This document shows positions 1 through 9,917 of a stretch of DNA of 64,000 nucleotides, one piece after another. Position 1 is the stretch's first letter, and each line of letters opens with the position of its first letter. The position numbers were made by a program, and so were the translations under genes. Where the stretch lies: assembly GCA_028871555.1 (NCBI GenBank), contig JAGWNA010000005.1, forward strand, positions 1-64,000. Reading direction: 5' to 3'. Below the pieces are notes generated by a model. It made no database searches. It was not told the origin of the DNA and was given only the letters and a program-made list of their open reading frames with translations. Origin of the DNA: Lysobacteraceae bacterium. Lineage in GTDB: Bacteria; Pseudomonadota; Gammaproteobacteria; Xanthomonadales; Rhodanobacteraceae.

Positions 1-369
1 GGCACCATCAAGGGCCGTTGGCGCATCGAGCGGGATTACCTGGAACTCAAGCAGGAACTCGGCCTGGGCCACTACGAAGGACGCAACTGGCGCGGCTTTC
101 ATCACCACGCCAGTCTGTGCATCGCCGCCTATGGCTTTTTGACGCTGGAGCGCCTGCGCGGCCGTAAAAAAAACCGTGCTCGATTCAACGCGCCTGCCGT
201 ACCCGAAGGCTTCCGCCCGCGCGGGGCTGGGGCCGATGCAGCGCCATCAGCCGTGCCCGATCGCGACCTTGCGCTTTCGTCTCGCCCGCGTCATCGCGCG
301 ACACCTGGCACGATGCCCGTGCTGCGGCAGGGCGCACCGAAGCATCCGGCATATTTTATAACACAGTAG
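1..369 (+). CDS. IS701-like transposase, 3' part, apparently frameshifted near its end
   Basis: The gene runs in from outside the window. The first ~50 residues read WRIERDYLELKQELGLGHYEG and then WRGFHHH, the C-terminal signature of IS701/IS4-type DDE transposases; the Glu in the IERDY..LKQE segment is the expected third catalytic acid. The frame stays open to the TAG at 367-369, but after the segment GFRPRGAG (about 208-231) it becomes low complexity. From about 232 the next forward frame reads HQPCPIATLRF and then ARCPCCGR, which is how I remember this family ending, and stops at 361. A one-base change in the G-rich stretch near 227-235 would explain this. An A8 run lies just upstream at 166-173. 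The element is therefore probably inactive. The family call is from memory of motifs. Confidence 0.75.
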   Translation, partial: GTIKGRWRIERDYLELKQELGLGHYEGRNWRGFHHHASLCIAAYGFLTLERLRGRKKNRARFNAPAVPEGFRPRGAGADAAPSAVPDRDLALSSRPRHRATPGTMPVLRQGAPKHPAYFITQ

Positions 370-381
370 AATTAGGGCTCT

Positions 382-1044
382 TCACCATTTTGCGACATTC
401 GCCTTTACCGCCTCAACAAAACTGTTTAACGCCCTGGCAAGGCTCAAACGGCCAGCAACTTCTTTGGAGTAATACTCCAACTTTCCCTCGTCAAAACAGG
501 CGCCAACGTAGATTCCCTCGCCGGAAAATGACTGCGCCACTCCAATAGTTAGCTTTGTGATGTGACTGTATTTGTGATAAAAGTCCTGTCCATCTTTAAG
601 CGCCTGAACGCCGCCTCTTTTAAGACCAAGTTTATCGACTAGATTGAGTACATCACGAATCGCTTTATCGGTTGAATATTTGCCATTGTTGAATCTGTCA
701 AGAAAGTCTAATTCTTTTCCGGAGCAGAGCAACGCAAGGGCGATGGTTTCCAGAGTTTGGCGAAATAGATTGCCAGAAGCAACAGTATTACCAGAAAGCA
801 AAAGTTTCATTGATCCGACATGCAGGTGAACTGCCATAAAAACTAGCGCGAATACTTGCAGCCGTTTCTCATCCCGCTGAGCTTCGCTGTGCTCCTTCAG
901 CCAATTCAGCATCACTCGGGCCATTACTTCGGAGAATTCTTTCGTTTCATGTTCAAAACGCTTCAGATACTCCCCTCGCACATCCGGATCATCGGTGGTG
1001 ATTTCCAGAAATATCTTGGATCGTGCTTCTTCGAGCGTTTCCAT
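382..1044 (-). CDS. Uncharacterised protein, AT-rich orphan beside the IS remnant
   Basis: 220 residues from the ATG at 1042-1044 (METLEEARSK). Longer in-frame starts exist upstream but add arginine-rich, GC-rich sequence unlike the rest, so the internal ATG is preferred; no strong ribosome site is visible. I do not recognise the family. The protein is soluble-looking and mostly helical, with a middle segment FRQTLETIALALLCS and a pattern FYHKYSHITK that resembles the Y..(Y/L)S...H pattern of some DUF5677/HEPN-like proteins; that resemblance is weak. Several stretches are below 40% GC (for example 541-720), against about two-thirds GC in the neighbours. Together with the adjacent transposase end this suggests recent transfer. 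Its direction is opposite to the transposase. Confidence 0.65.
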   Translation of the reverse strand: METLEEARSKIFLEITTDDPDVRGEYLKRFEHETKEFSEVMARVMLNWLKEHSEAQRDEKRLQVFALVFMAVHLHVGSMKLLLSGNTVASGNLFRQTLETIALALLCSGKELDFLDRFNNGKYSTDKAIRDVLNLVDKLGLKRGGVQALKDGQDFYHKYSHITKLTIGVAQSFSGEGIYVGACFDEGKLEYYSKEVAGRLSLARALNSFVEAVKANVAKW

Positions 1045-1680
1045 TGTGGAGGCCCTGACGTCTGAGTTGTGCCGCGCCGCGGGGCAGCGTTGACTGGAAG
1101 TTTCTACCTGGGCGAGACGTTCGTCCAATGACCGCTCTCGGCGGACTTGGTTGAGACATCGACTGTCTCCTGCTGGCCGCCTGCAGACATTCACAGCCTT
1201 GGAAGGCCACCCTCCCAGTCGGAGCGCTCGGCTCTTCTGCTTTCGCTACCGCGCAGCGGTGGCGCACCGTGCGGGCCGGGATGGTCCGCTGCTCTACCGG
1301 GGCTCCTGTGCGGCGGTGAGGTGGGGGCGACGGGCCGCGCAGCGGCGCGAAAGCTCTTCGCCGTCGATCGGAAGCGGCGAGCCGGTTTGCGACAGTGCGT
1401 CGGTTTATGCCGAAGGCACTGGATGACTCGCTTCGCCCGCTTCTGCGTGGCCACCCTGGACGTTCTGTGCGCTGCGCGCTTGTCCTGCTTGACCCGCCGC
1501 CCCTCACCCCAGCCCTCTCCCCGCAGGGGAGAGGGCGCAAGGCGCGGGCCGCCCCGCAGGGGGAGGACGCGGGCGGCCCCGCAGGGGAGAGGGCGCAGGG
1601 CCGGGTGCAGGGTGCGGGCGCACTGGCCCGATCGCCGTGCGTCCCGTAATCTGCACGAACCCTCCCGCGGAGTGACCGTC
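1045..1680. other. Gene-poor stretch with palindromic repeats
   Basis: No convincing gene in 636 bp. The sequence is GC-rich, with open frames on both strands that encode only arginine/alanine-rich low-complexity peptides. It contains at least one clear palindromic repeat (1513-1535) and degenerate repeats of its right arm at about 1548-1600. It separates the AT-rich orphan from the hydrolase gene and looks like decayed or repeat-invaded spacer. Confidence 0.6.
1513..1535. repeat. Palindromic repeat, CCCTCTCCCC family
   Basis: Perfect 10-bp arms, CCCTCTCCCC (1513-1522) and GGGGAGAGGG (1526-1535), with loop GCA. The same core recurs at 6178-6200 (identical arms and loop) and 10781-10801, each preceded or followed by similar flanks (CTCACCCCAG before the first two). 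It is an interspersed REP-like element distinct from the GGAGCCC family elsewhere in the window. Confidence 0.85.
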
Positions 1681-2436
1681 ATGTTGACCAAAGCCCCTGG
1701 TTACCTCGTTCGCTGGACGCTCCTGGTGCTGTTGCTGCTGCCCGGCATGGTGCTGGCCGGCGAGCCGCTGACCCTGCACGCCGCCGATGGCGTGTCGGTG
1801 TACGGCACGCTCGAGCGGGCGCAGGCGCACAACCGCAACGTGATCCTGCTGTTCCACCAGGCGCGCGGCAACCGGCACGAATACGATCCGCTGCTGCCGG
1901 TGCTGCACCAGCTCGGCTACGACACCCTGGCGATCGACCAGCGCGCCGGCGGCGACCTGTTCGGCGGGCACAACCAGACCGTGGAGAAGCTGGGCAGGTC
2001 GACCGGCTACCTGGCCGCCATGCCGGATCTGGAGGCCGCGCTGGCCTGGGCCAGGCAGCGGCATTACGGCCGCATCGTCGCGGTCGGCAGCTCGTACACG
2101 TCGGCGCTGGTGATCCTGCTGGCGGCGCGGCATCCGCATGCGCTGGCCGCCGTCGCCAGCTTCTCGCCCGGCGAGTATTTCGACGACCCGAACCTCGTCA
2201 AGAACGCCGCCGCGAAGATCGCCATGCCGTTCTACATCACCACCGACCCGGACGAGGCCGGCAACGTCGACGAGGTGCTGCGCGATGCCCACGGCGGCAA
2301 CATCGTGCATTACCGGCCGGCGGCCGGCGTGCATGGCGCATCGACCCTGGTGCAGGCGCGCGACCCGCGCGGCTACCAGGCCAACCTGGCCAGCTTCACG
2401 GCGTTTCTGCGGCAAGTCGCACACGCGCACCACTGA
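1681..2436 (+). CDS. Secreted alpha/beta hydrolase
   Basis: 251 residues from the ATG at 1681. The N-terminus is a typical signal peptide (positive start, a run of leucines, then PGMVLA before GEPL), so export to the periplasm is likely. The body is an alpha/beta-hydrolase fold: an oxyanion-like segment LFHQARGNRHEY near residue 60, a nucleophile elbow GSSYTS near residue 140 in VAVGSSYTSALVILLAA, and a candidate catalytic His in the C-terminal GVHGAST segment. The overall pattern resembles dienelactone-hydrolase or dipeptidyl-peptidase-like esterases; the substrate cannot be told. It converges on the leftward lyase/ligase operon, with about 50 bp between. Confidence 0.8.
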   Translation: MLTKAPGYLVRWTLLVLLLLPGMVLAGEPLTLHAADGVSVYGTLERAQAHNRNVILLFHQARGNRHEYDPLLPVLHQLGYDTLAIDQRAGGDLFGGHNQTVEKLGRSTGYLAAMPDLEAALAWARQRHYGRIVAVGSSYTSALVILLAARHPHALAAVASFSPGEYFDDPNLVKNAAAKIAMPFYITTDPDEAGNVDEVLRDAHGGNIVHYRPAAGVHGASTLVQARDPRGYQANLASFTAFLRQVAHAHH

Positions 2437-2488
2437 AGAGGCCGGCCCGTGCGGTCGAAACGGACGTCCGCGCACCCGCCGGCCGCGG

Positions 2489-4243
2489 CTACATCGAGAT
2501 CGAACCCTCGCGGAAACCGCTGGGCTCGAGCCAGACGTTGACCAGCACCGGGCGCCCGGAACGGGCCAGCGTCTGCGCCCGCGCCAGCGCGGCGGGCATC
2601 TCGTGCCTGTGGCGCACCAGGATGCCTTCGGCGCCGAGCGCCGCGGCGACCCGGTCGTAGTCGCTGCGCGCCAGCGTGGTGCCCACCGCATCGCCCAGCA
2701 GCTTGACCTGCTCGCGCGCGATCTGGCTCCAGCCGGCATCGTTGCCGATCACCGCGATCACCGGGATGCCGTGGCGCACGAAGCTGTCGAACTCGACCAG
2801 GCCGAAGCCGCACGCGCCATCGCCCCAGATCAGCCAGAGCTCGGCGCCGGGCCGGCTGGCGCTTGCGCCGAGCGCGAAACCGGCGCCCACGCCCAGCGTG
2901 CCGAACACGCCCGGGTCGAGCCAGCGCAGCGGTCCGCGCGGACGCAGGGTATAGGCGGCGGTCGCCACGAAGTCGCCGCCGTCGGCCACGAAGATCGCCT
3001 CGTCGCCGGCGATGCGGTCGATCTCGCGGAACAGCGCCAGCGGGTTCACGTACTCGCCGGCGACCTCGGCGTCGCGCACGATCTCCGCCTCGCGCCCGGC
3101 GTCGCGTCCGTGCAGCACCGCCTGCCAGTCGTCGCGACCGGCGTTCGACGCCAGCCGTGCGGCGAGGGCTTCGAGAAACAGGCCGGCATCGCCGAGCGCG
3201 GTGACGGTCGGCGTGCGGTTGAGGCGCGCCTCGCGCCGGCTGCGGTTGGCGGAAATCAGGCTGGCGCTGCGGCGCACGTGACGCCCGTAGTCGAGACGGA
3301 AGTCGCACGGCACGCCGGCCAGCACCACGCAATCGGCCTCGCGCAGGGCCTGCCGGCGCTGGTGGAAAAGCTGCCGCGGATGCGCCCGCCCGAGCAGCCC
3401 GCGCGCCATGCCGGACAGGTAGAACGGCAGCTGCAGGGCGGAAACGGCGGCGGCGACCCGATCCACGTTCGCCGCCTCGACCACCGCCTGGCTGCCCACC
3501 AGCAGCAGGGGCCGTCTGGCCCGCGCCAGTGCCGCGGCCGCGCGTTCGATGTCGGCCCGGGCGGGTGGCTGCGGGCGCACCTCGCGCACCGGCCGTACCG
3601 TGGCGGACCGGCCCGCGAACATGCGCGCGACGTGCCGCCGCAGGTACCAGCGCTGCAGGCGTTCCGCCAGCGACTTGCCGCGCGCGCCGGCATCGGCGTA
3701 CCAGCCGCGGATCACCGCCTCGTCGTACAGCAGATCCACCGGGCACTCGATGAAGACCGGGCCGGGCACGCCTTCGCGGGCCACGGCGAAAGCTTCCTCG
3801 ACCGCCGGTGCCAGATCCGCCACCCGGCGCACCCGGCGCAGCCACTTGACCTGCCCGGTCACCAGTTGCGCCTGGTCGATATCCTGCAGCGCGCCGCGCT
3901 TGTGCAGCACGGTGGGCGCGGCGCCGCCGATCAGCACCAGCGGCGACTGGGCAAGCTGGGCGTTCTTCAGCGCGGTGAGCGTGTTGCTGACGCCGGGGCC
4001 GGCGGTGACCACGGCCACGCCGGGCACGCCGGTCAGGCGCGCGGCGGCATCGGCGGCGAACACCGCATTCGCCTCGTGGCGGACATCCAGCACGCGGATG
4101 CCAAGGGCCTTGGCGGCCACCAGGATCGGCGAGATGTGGCCGCCGCACAGGGTGTAGAGGCTGCGCACGCCCTGCGCCTGCAGCGCCCGGGCGATGCGTT
4201 CGCCGCCGGACATGGTGCGGGACGTGGAAGTTGACTGGCTCAT
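2489..4243 (-). CDS. ThDP-dependent lyase, acetolactate-synthase-like (ILVBL/HACL2 type)
   Basis: 584 residues from the ATG at 4241-4243; a second possible start lies 10 codons in. It has the three-domain ThDP fold: N-terminal PYR domain with the cofactor-activating Glu in [13 protein letters not shown] (E57), a central domain, and a C-terminal PP domain with the metal/ThDP motif GDG (from residue 474) to ND (501-502). It resembles human ILVBL/HACL2 more than biosynthetic IlvB, through the segment [14 protein letters not shown], then [15 protein letters not shown], and the terminal FREGSI. HACL-type enzymes cleave 2-hydroxyacyl-CoA to formyl-CoA and an aldehyde. The start codon overlaps the stop of the upstream acyl-CoA synthetase (ATGA), so the two are translationally coupled, which fits a CoA-ester substrate. 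A role in branched-chain synthesis is less likely because no small regulatory subunit is present. Confidence 0.8.
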   Translation of the reverse strand: MSQSTSTSRTMSGGERIARALQAQGVRSLYTLCGGHISPILVAAKALGIRVLDVRHEANAVFAADAAARLTGVPGVAVVTAGPGVSNTLTALKNAQLAQSPLVLIGGAAPTVLHKRGALQDIDQAQLVTGQVKWLRRVRRVADLAPAVEEAFAVAREGVPGPVFIECPVDLLYDEAVIRGWYADAGARGKSLAERLQRWYLRRHVARMFAGRSATVRPVREVRPQPPARADIERAAAALARARRPLLLVGSQAVVEAANVDRVAAAVSALQLPFYLSGMARGLLGRAHPRQLFHQRRQALREADCVVLAGVPCDFRLDYGRHVRRSASLISANRSRREARLNRTPTVTALGDAGLFLEALAARLASNAGRDDWQAVLHGRDAGREAEIVRDAEVAGEYVNPLALFREIDRIAGDEAIFVADGGDFVATAAYTLRPRGPLRWLDPGVFGTLGVGAGFALGASASRPGAELWLIWGDGACGFGLVEFDSFVRHGIPVIAVIGNDAGWSQIAREQVKLLGDAVGTTLARSDYDRVAAALGAEGILVRHRHEMPAALARAQTLARSGRPVLVNVWLEPSGFREGSISM

Positions 4244-5934
4244 TTCGATGCTTGCTCCCGGTCGAGGTATGCCTGCCGCAACGCGCGGTAATCGATCTTG
4301 CCCACCAGGGTTTTCGGCAACCCGGTGCGAAACGCGATCGCGCGCGGGCACGACCATTTGATCAGGTGTTGGCGGCAATGGTCGATGAGGGCCGCCGCGC
4401 TGGCGTCGGCCGACTCCTTCAGGACGACGAACGCGATCACCCGCTCCACCTGATCGGGATCGGGCACGCCGACCACGCAGGCCTCGGCGACCGCGGGGTG
4501 CCGTTCCAGCACCGCCTCCACCTGCGCCGGATAGACGTTGAAGCCGGACGACTTGATCATCCGCTTCAGGCGCACGCTGAAATAGAAGAAACCGTCCGCA
4601 TCCCGGCGCCCGAGGTCGCCGGTGTGCAGCCACACCCGCCCGTCGGCATGGCGGCGCAATGCCTCGCCGGTGGCTGCGGGCTGGTCGAGGTAGCCGCACA
4701 TCAGCGCCGGCCCGCTGATGCAGATCTCGCCTTCCTCGCCGACGGGCAGCTCCTCCTCGCCGCCGGGACGGCAGATGCGCGCATGCATGTCCGGGAACGG
4801 CACGCCGATCGAACCCTCGCGATAGCAGTCCACCGGCATCGCCATGATCGCCGTCACCGCCTCGGTCAGGCCGTAGCCTTCCAGCAGGCGCACCTCGCCG
4901 CCGCCGGCCGCCACCATCGCCTCGAAACGCTCCTTGACCTGCCGCGGCAGCGTGTCGGCGCCGCAGAACGCGGCGCGCAGAAACGACAGCTTGGCGCGGG
5001 CCAGCCGGCGATCGCCGGTCAACGCGGCGTACAGCGTGGGCACGCCGACCAGCACGCTGGGACGCTTGCGCCGCAGCAGCCGGGCCACGCCGGCGGCATC
5101 GAAGCTCGGCACCAGGATCGACTTGCCGCCGGCCATCAACATCGCGTTCACGCACACGCCGAGCCCGAAGCCATGGAAGATCGGCAGGATCGCCAGGATC
5201 GAATCGGCCGCGCCGAGCCCGCCCCAGGCGGCGGTCTGCATGCCTTGCGCAATGAAATTGCGATGCGACAGCACGATGCCCTTGGGCAGCGCGGTGGTGC
5301 CGCCGGAAAACAGGATCGCGGCCGGATCGTGCGTGCTGCACGCCGCCTCCGGTACCGACGGGTGATCCATGCCCAGCAGCTCGCGCCAGCCGCGCACGCG
5401 CGGATCGGGCGGCACCGGCGCGATGTGCCGGCCCTTGCGCCACCAGAACGCCAGCCGCTTCGGCGGCGACAGGCAGTCGCCGATGCGCGCCAGGATCACA
5501 TGACGCAACGGCCTCACCGGATGCGCCGCCATCAGGCGGCCGCAACAGGCGTCCAGGGTCAGCGCGATCTCGGCCCCGCTGGCATCGAGATAGTGTTCGA
5601 TCTCCGGCGTGGCGGACAGCGGATGGATCATCGCCGGCACCGCGCCCAGCTTGCCGGCGGCGTAAAAGGCGACCACGCCCTGCGGCATGGTGGGCAGGGC
5701 GATCAGCAGCCGGTCGCCCTGCCCCAGGCCCAGCGCGTGCAGCGCGTCGGCGCAACGATCGATCGACGCCAGCAACGCGCGGTAGCTCGCCGTGGCGCCG
5801 AAGAAATCCCACGCCGTCGCATCGGGAGTCCGCCGCGCCGTGGCGGCTATCATCCGGTACAGGCTGCATGCGGGGTAGTCGAGGTGGGCCGGCACCTTGC
5901 CGTAGAAGCGCAGCCAGGGCGCCGCCGCACTCAC
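4240..5934 (-). CDS. AMP-forming acyl-CoA synthetase
   Basis: About 564 residues. The start is uncertain: GTG at 5932-5934 ([12 protein letters not shown]) is chosen, GTG at 5941-5943 is an alternative, and the first in-frame ATG lies inside the conserved N-terminus. It has the ANL-superfamily motifs: the phosphate-binding loop [12 protein letters not shown] near residue 180, LEGYGLTEA near 320, the hinge region [13 protein letters not shown] near 430 followed by [17 protein letters not shown], and the C-terminal catalytic Lys in [10 protein letters not shown]. It activates a carboxylic acid, probably a fatty acid, to its CoA thioester via an acyl-adenylate. It is the first gene of the operon and its stop overlaps the ATG of the ThDP lyase by 4 nt. 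The natural chain length is not evident. Confidence 0.85.
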   Translation of the reverse strand: MSAAAPWLRFYGKVPAHLDYPACSLYRMIAATARRTPDATAWDFFGATASYRALLASIDRCADALHALGLGQGDRLLIALPTMPQGVVAFYAAGKLGAVPAMIHPLSATPEIEHYLDASGAEIALTLDACCGRLMAAHPVRPLRHVILARIGDCLSPPKRLAFWWRKGRHIAPVPPDPRVRGWRELLGMDHPSVPEAACSTHDPAAILFSGGTTALPKGIVLSHRNFIAQGMQTAAWGGLGAADSILAILPIFHGFGLGVCVNAMLMAGGKSILVPSFDAAGVARLLRRKRPSVLVGVPTLYAALTGDRRLARAKLSFLRAAFCGADTLPRQVKERFEAMVAAGGGEVRLLEGYGLTEAVTAIMAMPVDCYREGSIGVPFPDMHARICRPGGEEELPVGEEGEICISGPALMCGYLDQPAATGEALRRHADGRVWLHTGDLGRRDADGFFYFSVRLKRMIKSSGFNVYPAQVEAVLERHPAVAEACVVGVPDPDQVERVIAFVVLKESADASAAALIDHCRQHLIKWSCPRAIAFRTGLPKTLVGKIDYRALRQAYLDREQASK

Positions 5935-6119
5935 GACACGCACCGCCGCGAACGTGCCCCGCGTGGAAGCTCGATCCTCCCCTGCCTTTGCATTGCCGGT
6001 CACCCCTGGATAGCCACGCACAGCATCCCGCAGACCCGGACCGGATGGGTTGATCCGGGTCAAGACCCGAATGGCACTTGCTTGAGCGCCGTCATCCCCC
6101 CAAGAGCGCCCCACCCCAA

Positions 6120-6143
6120 CCCTCCCCTGCTCGCAGGGGAGGG
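6120..6143. repeat. Palindromic repeat, CCCTCCCCTGC variant
   Basis: Perfect 11-bp arms CCCTCCCCTGC (6120-6130) and GCAGGGGAGGG (6133-6143) with loop TC. It is a variant of the CCCTCTCCCC family and lies 35 bp from a canonical copy, so the two may form a doublet (REPIN-like). Confidence 0.8.
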
Positions 6144-6177
6144 AGACCGTTGGGCGAACACAGCTCCTCACCCCAGC

Positions 6178-6200
6178 CCTCTCCCCGCAGGGGAGAGGGA
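6178..6200. repeat. Palindromic repeat, CCCTCTCCCC family
   Basis: Arms CCCTCTCCCC and GGGGAGAGGG with loop GCA, identical to the copy at 1513-1535 and preceded by the same CTCACCCCAG flank. It lies about 105 bp upstream of the chosen valS start and would form a hairpin in a long valS leader. Confidence 0.85.
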
Positions 6201-6306
6201 GCAGAACAGTGCGGCTTTTGGCAGCCCGGCGCCCGCCCCGTACAATCACCCGTCCACTCCCATGACCCAGGCGTGCGCCATGCGCGCGCCAACGAGCCCA
6301 ATCCCG

Positions 6307-9300
6307 ATGGAAAAGAGTTTCGAGCCGGCCCAGATCGAGTCCACGTGGTACGCGCGCTGGGAAGCCAGCGGCGCGTTCCGGCCGTCGGGCCGGGGCGAGC
6401 CGTACTGCGTCCTGCTGCCGCCGCCGAACGTCACCGGCACGCTGCACATGGGCCATGCGTTCCAGCAGACGGTGATGGACATGCTGATCCGCTACCAGCG
6501 CATGCGTGGCATGAACACGCTGTGGCAGGTCGGCACCGACCACGCCGGCATCGCCACCCAGAAGATCGTGGAGAACCAGCTGGCGGTCGAGAACGCGACG
6601 CGGCACGACCTGGGCCGCGAGGCCTTCGTCGAGCGGGTGTGGCAGTGGAAGGAGGAATCCGGCTCCACCATCACCCACCAGATGCGCCGCCTGGGCGTGG
6701 CCGCGGACTGGTCGCGCGAGCGCTTCACCATGGACGAAGGTCTCTCGGCCGCGGTGCGCAAGGTGTTCGTCGACTGGTACCGCGCCGGCCTGATCTACCG
6801 CGGCAACCGGCTGGTGAACTGGGACCCGGTGCTGGGCACGGCCGTCTCCGACCTGGAGGTGAACAACGTCGAGCGGGATGGCCATATGTGGTCGATCCGC
6901 TACCCATTCACCGATCAGACCTTGTGCGGACCAAACGGTGAAAACGGTTTGGTCGTCGCGACCACGCGTCCGGAGACGATGCTGGGCGACGTCGCCGTGG
7001 CCGTGCATCCCGAGGATGAGCGCTACGCGCACCTGGTCGGCAAGACCCTGACCCTGCCGCTCACCGGCCGCCAGATCCCGGTGATCGCCGACGACTACGT
7101 CGATCGCGAATTCGGCACCGGCTGCGTGAAGATCACCCCGGCGCACGACTTCAACGACTATCAAATCGGCCAACGTCACAAGTTGCCGTCAATGACGGTT
7201 CTTACGCTCGATGCCAGGATCATCAGTCCGGATACCGCCATTACGCCTGCCACTGGAGGACCTACCCAAATTGGTTCTCGCGGTTTGGCGGTCACACACG
7301 AACCGACTAAATACATCCCACAAAAGTATTGGGGGATGGATCGTTATGAGGCTCGCAAAGTCATAGTCGCCGACCTCGAAGCCGCCGGCCTGCTGGTCGA
7401 GACCAGACCGCACAAGCTGCAGGTGCCGGTGAGCCAGCGCTCCGACGCGGTGATCGAGCCGATGCTGACCGACCAGTGGTTCGTCGACCTCACCTCCGAG
7501 GTGCAGAAGGATGGCCGGCCGGGCGGCCGCAAGGCGATCACCGAGCCGGCACTGGACGCGGTGCGCTCGGGCGAGATCAGGTTCGTGCCGGAGAACTGGA
7601 CGACGACGTACACGCAGTGGCTGGACAACATCCAGGACTGGTGCATCAGCCGCCAGCTGTGGTGGGGGCACCGCATCCCGGCGTGGTACGACGAGGCGGG
7701 CAACATCTTCGTGGGCGAGGACGAGGCCGACGCGCGCGCGCATGCCGCCGGCACGCCGGTGGGCGCGCTGCGCCAGGACGAGGACGTGCTGGACACCTGG
7801 TTCTCCTCCGCGCTGTGGCCGTTCTCCACCCTGGGCTGGCCGGGTGACGGGCCGGTGACCAACGAGCGCGGCGAAGTCGTGGCGAACTGGCAGCAGGACA
7901 GGATCTTCCTGCCCAGCGCGGTGCTGGTCACCGGCTTCGACATCATCTTCTTCTGGGTCGCGCGGATGGTGATGGCGACCCGGTACTTCACCGGCAAGAT
8001 TCCGTTTCGCGAGGTCTACATCAACGCCATCGTGCGCGATGCGGAAGGCCAGAAGATGTCCAAGTCCAAGGGCAACACGCTGGACCCGCTGGACCTGATC
8101 GACGGCATCGCGCTGGAGCCGCTGGTGGCCAAATCCACCCAGTCGCTGCTGATCCCGCAGGTGCGCGCCAAGGTCGAGAAACGCATCCGCAAGGACTACC
8201 CCGACGGCATCCCCGCGATCGGCACCGACGCGCTGCGCTTCACCTTCGCCGCGCTGGCCAGCTACAGCCGCACGATCAACTTCGACATCAAGCGCGCCGA
8301 GGGCTACAAGGCGTTCTGCAACAAGCTGTGGAACGCCGCGCGCTTCGTGCTGATGAACCTGCAGGACACCGATGAAGGCGGGAGCCGGATCATCGCGCCG
8401 GCCGGCACACCGGCCACCGAGGCCGAACGCTGGATCCTGACCCGCCTCAAGCAGACGCTGGCCGAGGTCGACCAGTACTTCATCACGTACCGCTTCGACC
8501 AGCTGGCCCAGGCGTTGTACGAATTCGTCTGGAACGAATACTGCGACTGGTTCCTCGAGCTGGCCAAGCCCGCCCTGAGCAAGGCCGAAGGATCGGCCCC
8601 GGACGGCGCCGCCGCGTCGACGCGGCGCACGCTGCTGGTGGTGCTCGAGTGCATACTGCGCGCGCTGCACCCGGTGATCCCGTTCATCACCGAGGAGATC
8701 TGGCAGGAGTTGCCCATGCGCTCCTCCCTGAGCGCAAAGAACACGCCGGCATCCCTGCCGGACTCCCCACCGGAGCTGCTCATCCTTTGCGCGTATCCGC
8801 AAGCCAGCGACTTCACGGCCGACGAGGCGGCCAGCGCCGAGATCGAATGGTTCAAGAGCGTGCTCAGCGGCATCCGCCGGATTCGCTCGGAAATGAACAT
8901 CTCCCCCGCCAGGACGATCCCGCTGCTGCTCGCCGACGGCGATGCCGGCGATCGCGCCCGTGTCGCCAAGTTCGCCGCGCAGATCGTCTTCCTCGCCCGT
9001 GTCGAGGCGCCGCGGTGGATCGAGCCGGCGGCCGCCGAGCCGGCGGCCGCGGCCGCGGTGGTCGGTTCGCTGCGCGTGCTGATCCCGCTCGCCGGCCTGA
9101 TCGACGTCGGCGCCGAACAGGCACGCCTGGCCAAGGAAATCGCCCGCATCGAGGTCGAGATCAAAAAGTGCGAAGGCAAGCTCGGCAACGCCAACTTCGT
9201 GGCGAACGCGCCGGCCGACGTGGTCGCCCAGGAACGCCAGCGCATCGCCGACTGGAACACCACCCTGGGCGCCCTGCGCGAGCAGGCGCAGAAGCTGGGC

Positions 9301-9312
9301 GCCACCGCGTAG
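6307..9312 (+). CDS. valS: Valyl-tRNA synthetase
   Basis: 1001 residues from the ATG at 6307 ([12 protein letters not shown]), the usual family start; in-frame ATGs at 6262 and 6280 would add 9-15 non-conserved residues. Class I synthetase that charges tRNA-Val in the cytosol. The HIGH motif is HMGH within [15 protein letters not shown], the CP1 editing domain follows ([10 protein letters not shown], then [16 protein letters not shown]), the signature KMSKS is in [14 protein letters not shown], and a C-terminal coiled arm ends the protein ([19 protein letters not shown]). Between about 7161 and 7370 the coding sequence drops to about 52% GC by my count, and the encoded segment differs from the typical linker before [11 protein letters not shown]. 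The frame is intact. The stop codon lies at the edge of the REP array. Confidence 0.97.
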   Translation: MEKSFEPAQIESTWYARWEASGAFRPSGRGEPYCVLLPPPNVTGTLHMGHAFQQTVMDMLIRYQRMRGMNTLWQVGTDHAGIATQKIVENQLAVENATRHDLGREAFVERVWQWKEESGSTITHQMRRLGVAADWSRERFTMDEGLSAAVRKVFVDWYRAGLIYRGNRLVNWDPVLGTAVSDLEVNNVERDGHMWSIRYPFTDQTLCGPNGENGLVVATTRPETMLGDVAVAVHPEDERYAHLVGKTLTLPLTGRQIPVIADDYVDREFGTGCVKITPAHDFNDYQIGQRHKLPSMTVLTLDARIISPDTAITPATGGPTQIGSRGLAVTHEPTKYIPQKYWGMDRYEARKVIVADLEAAGLLVETRPHKLQVPVSQRSDAVIEPMLTDQWFVDLTSEVQKDGRPGGRKAITEPALDAVRSGEIRFVPENWTTTYTQWLDNIQDWCISRQLWWGHRIPAWYDEAGNIFVGEDEADARAHAAGTPVGALRQDEDVLDTWFSSALWPFSTLGWPGDGPVTNERGEVVANWQQDRIFLPSAVLVTGFDIIFFWVARMVMATRYFTGKIPFREVYINAIVRDAEGQKMSKSKGNTLDPLDLIDGIALEPLVAKSTQSLLIPQVRAKVEKRIRKDYPDGIPAIGTDALRFTFAALASYSRTINFDIKRAEGYKAFCNKLWNAARFVLMNLQDTDEGGSRIIAPAGTPATEAERWILTRLKQTLAEVDQYFITYRFDQLAQALYEFVWNEYCDWFLELAKPALSKAEGSAPDGAAASTRRTLLVVLECILRALHPVIPFITEEIWQELPMRSSLSAKNTPASLPDSPPELLILCAYPQASDFTADEAASAEIEWFKSVLSGIRRIRSEMNISPARTIPLLLADGDAGDRARVAKFAAQIVFLARVEAPRWIEPAAAEPAAAAAVVGSLRVLIPLAGLIDVGAEQARLAKEIARIEVEIKKCEGKLGNANFVANAPADVVAQERQRIADWNTTLGALREQAQKLGATA

Positions 9313-9792
9313 GAGCCCACCCTGTGGGCGAATGCTCTTCGACGGCACCCTGACGAGAGCATTCGCGCACAGGGTGCGCTCCTACGGGCCTCGGGCAACC
9401 CGTCCCGTAGGAGCCCACCCTGTGGGCGAATGCTCTTCGCTGGCACCCCGACAAGAGCATCGCGCACAGGGTGCGCTCCTACCGGCCTCGCGCAACCCGT
9501 CTGTAGGAGCCCACCCTGTGGGCGAATGCTCTCCGCCGGCACCCCGACAAGAGCATCGCGCACAGGGTGCGCTCCTGCCGGCGTCGTGCAACCCGTCTGT
9601 AGGAGCCCACCCTGTGGGCGAATGCTCTTCGCCGGCACCCTGACAAGAGCATCGCGCACAGGGTGCGCTCCTACCGGCCTCGCGCAACCCGTCCGTAGGA
9701 GCCCACCCTGTGGGCGAATGCTCTCCGCCGGCACCCCGACAAGAGCATCGCGCACAGGGTGCGCTCCTACCGGTCTCGTGCAACCCGTCCGT
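9310..9792. repeat. Five tandem ~96-bp palindromic units (REPIN-like array)
   Basis: Units start with TAGGAGCCCACCCTGTGGGC at 9310, 9408, 9504, 9600 and 9696 (spacing 98, 96, 96, 96). Each unit has a left REP (GGAGCCCACCCTGTGGGCGA), a short linker with GAATGCTCT, then an inverted right half GAGCAT(T)CGCGCACAGGGTGCGCTCC, and a tail ending CAACCCGTC. The units differ by only a few bases, so amplification is recent. A sixth, more diverged copy is at 23020-23114. The array begins inside the valS stop and may serve as its transcript end. No REP-associated transposase is in the window. Confidence 0.95.
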
Positions 9793-9917
9793 ACAAGCGG
9801 GCTCCGCGCGTGCCGCCAGCGTGCGATGGTCGAAACAGTCCGTTCCCGGCGGGGCACTTGGACTGCTGGCGCGATGAGGCCATCTTGGCGGCCAGTCACC
9901 TTGAACCGGAGTACGTC

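Larger units (their letters stand above)
5935..6306. other. Divergent intergenic region with two palindromic repeats
   Basis: 372 bp between the leftward acyl-CoA synthetase and rightward valS. It must hold both promoters. Two palindromic repeats occupy 6120-6143 and 6178-6200. No additional gene is convincing; open frames here are short and shadow-like. Confidence 0.6.

Noticed and set aside
2489-4243. Biosynthetic acetolactate synthase (ilvB)
   Set aside because: No regulatory subunit gene, coupled to an acyl-CoA synthetase, and ILVBL/HACL-type motifs fit better.
4231-6306. Long N-terminal extension of valS in the same frame (about 690 codons)
   Set aside because: It is antisense to the acyl-CoA synthetase gene and low complexity; ValRS homology starts at 6307.
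9310-9792. CRISPR array
   Set aside because: Whole 96-bp units repeat, including the parts that would be spacers; no unique spacers and no cas genes.
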